A stretch of 8,033 bases of DNA from Actinomycetota bacterium (GTDB lineage Bacteria; Actinomycetota; Acidimicrobiia; Spongiisociales; UBA11373): contig JAUYIV010000200.1 of assembly GCA_030688105.1 (NCBI GenBank), forward strand, positions 1 through 8,033, written 5' to 3'. The translations under genes were made by a program, and so were the position numbers. The notes below the pieces were generated by a model, which saw only the letters and a list, made by a program, of their open reading frames with translations, had not been told where the DNA came from and did no database searches. Each line of letters starts with the position of its first letter. The stretch's first letter is position 1. Shown one piece after another: positions 5,147 through 8,033 of this stretch.

Positions 5147-8033
5147 TCACCTCGCTCCCACCGGGGCCAGGACACCCTCGAGCTCGGCCAGGATCTGGTC
5201 GTCAGTGAATCCCGCCCCGGTGATGGCGGACGCCGGACAGGCGGCAACGCAGGTGCCGCATCCCTTGCAGAGGGCCTCGTTGACTCGCGCCACATTTGCC
5301 TCGATGTCGAAGCCGATCGCCTTGAAGGGGCACAACCCGACGCAGGTCTTGCAGCCGCCGCAGTGCGTCTCGTCGACCACGGCGCGTATCGGATCGATCA
5401 GCACCTCGCCCTTACCGATCATCGACAGGATGCGGGCCGCCGCCGCCTGCGCCTGAGCCACCGAATCGGGGATGTCCTTCGGCCCCTGGCTGCATCCTGC
5501 GATGTACACGCCGTCGGTCGTCGTCCCCACCGGATCGAGCTTGGGGTGCCGCTCCATGAAGAACCCGTCGGGGCTGCGGTTGAGCGAGAACAGCCTGCCG
5601 ACGTCGGCTGCGTCGCGCGGCGGCTCGATGGCGGTGCACAGGATCACCATGTCGACCGGTATCTCGCGGAACTTGCCGATCAGGGTGTCTTCGCAGCGGA
5701 CCAGGAGGTGGGGGTCCGATGGGACCTCGGCCGGTGCGGGCACGACTTCGGCCACCTTCCCGCGGATCACCGTCGTGCCCTCGCGCAGCACCCGCAGGTA
5801 GAACTCCTCATAGCCCTTCCCGAAGGCCCGCATGTCGATGTAGAACTGGTAGACGTCGGCGCCGGTGCGTTCCTTCACCATGTGGGCGAACTTCAGGGCG
5901 TACATGCAGCAGACCCGCGAGCAGTACCGGTTGTAGTGCTCGTCCCTCGAGCCGACACAATGGACGATCCCCACGGCGCGGGGCGGCTGCCCGTTCTTCA
6001 ACAGCACCTTCCCGCCGGTGGGACCGGTCGAGTTGAGCATGCGCTCGAACTCGACGCTGGTCACCACGTTGTCGTAGCGCCCGTAGCCGTACTGGGTCAT
6101 CCGCGAGGCGTCGAACGAGGCGAGGCCGGTGGCGACCAGGATCTGGCCGACATCGAGTGTGGTGATCTCGTCCTTCATGTCGAGCCGGACCGCCTGCGGC
6201 GGGCACACGTCGGCGCAGGCGCGACACTCCACGCAGACCCCGCAATGGAGGCAGCGTCGGGCTTCGCGTTGCGCTTCATCCGCGGAGAGCCCGAGGTCGA
6301 CCTCGTCGTAGTCGGCGAGTCTCTCGGCGACGGGACGTTTCGGCATCGCGGCCCTGGGAAGTCGCCCGATGTCTGCGTACGCCGGCGACTGCCGGAAGGG
6401 CCGCTCCTCGAACCCGCGTCCGGGGTCTGGCGGCGGCATGTGGCTATCGAAATCGGCGAGGGGCTCACCGCGCAGGTACCTGTGGATGGCCTCGGCGGCC
6501 CGTCGTCCCTGGCCCATCGACTCGACGACGGTGCTGGGGCCGATCACCGAGTCCCCTCCGGCGAAGACCCCCGGCATCGTCGTGGCGAGTGACTCCGGGT
6601 CGACTTCGAAGGTGTTCCATTTGGTGATGCCCACCGCCGGCGACGCGTCGGGGGGCGAGGTGGTGTCCCACGCTCGATCGGGCCGTTGACTGATGGCCAC
6701 GATGACCGTGTCGAACTCGCGGTCGTGCTCGCTGTCCTGTACCACCACGGGGCGCGGCCGCCCGCTGGCGTCGGGCTCTCCGAGTTCCATGCGGACACAC
6801 CGCAGCCCGCGGAGCCGTCCGTCGCGGGTGAGTACCTCGACCGGCGCCGTGAGATAGTCGAACCAAACGCCCTCGGCGACGGCGTCGGCAAACTCCTCCT
6901 CGTCGGCGGGCATCTCGGCTCTCGTCCGCCTGTAGAGGACCGTGACTTCGGCACCCTCGCGGCGGGCGGTGCGGGCGGCGTCCAGCGCGGTATTGCCGCC
7001 ACCGACGACAGCCACCCGGCGACCCGTTGGCTGGGGGAGGCCCAGGTTCATGTTGCGCAGATAGTCGACACCGGCGACCACGCCTGGGGCGTCTTCGCCG
7101 GGGATTCCGAGGGGCAGGCCTTCATGTGCCCCGATGCCCAGGAACACCGCGCTGAACCCGAAACCGGTCGAGTCACCGAGCAGGTCCTCGAGTGAGAAGT
7201 CCTTGCCGAGCTCGTTTCCGACCCGCATCTCGACGCCCATCCGGCGGATGTAGTCGATGTCGCGTTCGAGGATCGGGCGCGGGCACCGATAGCCGGGTAG
7301 ACCCACGGCGAGCATGCCTCCGAGCCGGTCATGCTTCTCGAATACGGTGACCGGGTAACCCTCCCGGGCCAGGTCGAAGGCGCAGGTCAAGCCGGCGGGC
7401 CCCGAACCGATCACCGCCACCCGCTCCGGGTGGTGGTGCTCCGGTGGGTCGGGCTGCGGCACGGGCTCGTGCTCTCGCTCCCAGTCCATCACGTACCGCT
7501 TCAGGGCCCGGATCGCGATCGGTTCATCGACCTTTGCCCGGCTGCAGGCTTCTTCACAAGCGGCGTAACAGACCCGGCCGCAGATGAACGGCAAGGGGTT
7601 CTGCCGGCGGATGAGTCGTGCGGCATCGGACAGCCGGCCCGCGGCGACGAGGGACACGTAACCGGCGGCGTTCTGATGGATCGGGCAGGCCTCCATGCAT
7701 GGCGGCTTGCCCTGCCGATCGATCGTGTAGGTGGCGGGCATCGCCTGGGGGAAGGCCTTGTGGATCGCGGTGCGGTCGCTGAGGAACTCGTTGAAGGGGT
7801 CGGGGACCGACACCGGGCACACCTCGACGCAGGCGCCGCACGAAGTGCAGTCCGTGGTGACGTACCGGGCCCGCTGGCGGACCTTCACCTGGAAACTGCC
7901 GACGAATCCTTCGACCGACTCGACCTCGAAGACAAAATGATTCGGATGGACGACCACCTTGATAACGGCCTGAACGTCGACGTGCGCAAAGGTCAAGGCC
8001 AGGCCGCGCTCGGTCTTCCGCGCCGCCGTGGCC
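5147..8033 (-). CDS. hdrA: HdrA-like bifurcating flavoprotein with inserted NfnB/GltD module (5' end outside window)
   Basis: At least 962 residues; the frame is open to the right edge and no convincing start is visible. Numbering here starts at a TTG at 7996. Residues 17-93 match the end of the HdrA N-terminal region, including a ferredoxin motif (Cys50, 53, 56, 60) and the family segment 'FPQAMPATYTID'. Residues about 94-580 are an NfnB/GltD-type module: Fe-S cysteines 100, 104, 139, 143, 147 and 151, the FAD motif 'VIGSGPAG' (195) and the NAD(P)H motif 'VVGGGNTALDAARTA' (330) followed by 'YRRTRAEMP', which favours NADPH. From 582 HdrA resumes with a Cys-rich motif (582-598), then 'VILVATG'-like flavin strand, the HdrA cysteine set Cys680, 692, 696, 697, 'MRAFGKGYEEFY', 'GPKDIPDSVAQA', and two C-terminal [4Fe-4S] motifs (879-889 and 910-920). 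HdrA is cytoplasmic and accepts electrons from MvhD. Confidence 0.92.
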   Translation of the reverse strand, partial: ATAARKTERGLALTFAHVDVQAVIKVVVHPNHFVFEVESVEGFVGSFQVKVRQRARYVTTDCTSCGACVEVCPVSVPDPFNEFLSDRTAIHKAFPQAMPATYTIDRQGKPPCMEACPIHQNAAGYVSLVAAGRLSDAARLIRRQNPLPFICGRVCYAACEEACSRAKVDEPIAIRALKRYVMDWEREHEPVPQPDPPEHHHPERVAVIGSGPAGLTCAFDLAREGYPVTVFEKHDRLGGMLAVGLPGYRCPRPILERDIDYIRRMGVEMRVGNELGKDFSLEDLLGDSTGFGFSAVFLGIGAHEGLPLGIPGEDAPGVVAGVDYLRNMNLGLPQPTGRRVAVVGGGNTALDAARTARREGAEVTVLYRRTRAEMPADEEEFADAVAEGVWFDYLTAPVEVLTRDGRLRGLRCVRMELGEPDASGRPRPVVVQDSEHDREFDTVIVAISQRPDRAWDTTSPPDASPAVGITKWNTFEVDPESLATTMPGVFAGGDSVIGPSTVVESMGQGRRAAEAIHRYLRGEPLADFDSHMPPPDPGRGFEERPFRQSPAYADIGRLPRAAMPKRPVAERLADYDEVDLGLSADEAQREARRCLHCGVCVECRACADVCPPQAVRLDMKDEITTLDVGQILVATGLASFDASRMTQYGYGRYDNVVTSVEFERMLNSTGPTGGKVLLKNGQPPRAVGIVHCVGSRDEHYNRYCSRVCCMYALKFAHMVKERTGADVYQFYIDMRAFGKGYEEFYLRVLREGTTVIRGKVAEVVPAPAEVPSDPHLLVRCEDTLIGKFREIPVDMVILCTAIEPPRDAADVGRLFSLNRSPDGFFMERHPKLDPVGTTTDGVYIAGCSQGPKDIPDSVAQAQAAAARILSMIGKGEVLIDPIRAVVDETHCGGCKTCVGLCPFKAIGFDIEANVARVNEALCKGCGTCVAACPASAITGAGFTDDQILAELEGVLAPVGAR

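Noticed and set aside
3663..5150. Extended 495-codon version of the small subunit starting inside mvhD
   Set aside because: The N-terminal 153 residues are an out-of-frame reading of mvhD. The conserved small-subunit sequence begins at the ATG at 4691, which has its own ribosome-binding site.
4841..6592. Long plus-strand open frame (583 codons) opposite the hdrA and mvhD genes
   Set aside because: It is antisense to well-supported Fe-S and flavin motifs, has low-complexity His/Val/Gly/Asp-rich composition typical of the complement of GC-rich genes, and has no recognisable domain.
7994..7996. TTG at 7996 as the hdrA start
   Set aside because: The frame stays open with normal codon use to the window edge, and HdrA proteins have a large N-terminal domain before this point, so it is more likely internal.
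1..8033. tRNA, rRNA, CRISPR arrays, insertion sequences
   Set aside because: No tRNA-like folds, no regularly spaced repeats other than the 7-bp array, and no transposase or terminal inverted repeats were seen on either strand.

Overview
This 8 kb, high-GC window looks actinobacterial, although the sequence alone does not prove it. The reasons are strong G/C at third codon positions, a copper regulator of the CsoR type with a probable leaderless promoter, and a possible relic of a BTAD-type regulator. It holds two functional modules separated by a degraded-looking spacer.

Left module (1 to about 940, minus strand) is a copper-homeostasis operon read right to left. It contains a CsoR-type Cu(I)-sensing repressor (611-907), a CopZ-like HMA metallochaperone (402-614) that overlaps it by ATGA, and the N-terminal HMA domain of a copper P-type ATPase (CopA, starting at 239 and running off the left edge). 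A 19-bp GC-rich palindrome sits directly on the csoR promoter and is a convincing autoregulatory operator. A 162-bp gap between copZ and copA carries a tandem heptanucleotide repeat and an inverted partner.

Spacer (about 940-1890) contains one good small gene, a three-helix membrane protein on the plus strand (1378-1725), with a strong Shine-Dalgarno and two stem-loops just upstream. The rest looks like gene debris. One stretch resembles the winged-helix part of a BTAD regulator (963-1070) and another resembles the C-terminus of an unrelated protein (1747-1842).

Right module (1892-8033, minus strand) is a tightly packed hydrogenase operon in the order hdrA-like, mvhD, mvhG, mvhA, hypA-like. 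Junctions are 6 bp, ATGA, ATGA and TGATG. MvhA and MvhG are the large and small subunits of a group 3c-like [NiFe] hydrogenase. MvhD is the [2Fe-2S] link to HdrA, and HdrA is the flavin-containing electron-bifurcating subunit of heterodisulfide-reductase complexes. The HdrA-like gene runs off the right edge, and no hdrB or hdrC is visible.

Two things stand out. First, the HdrA-like protein carries a complete NfnB/GltD-like NAD(P)H:flavin oxidoreductase module of roughly 490 residues, inserted between two HdrA ferredoxin motifs. This suggests a hydrogenase wired directly to NAD(P)(H) as well as to the HdrA flavin. Second, the last gene encodes a HypA-like nickel chaperone that keeps the Met-His-Glu nickel-binding N-terminus but has no cysteine at all, so the normal zinc domain is missing.
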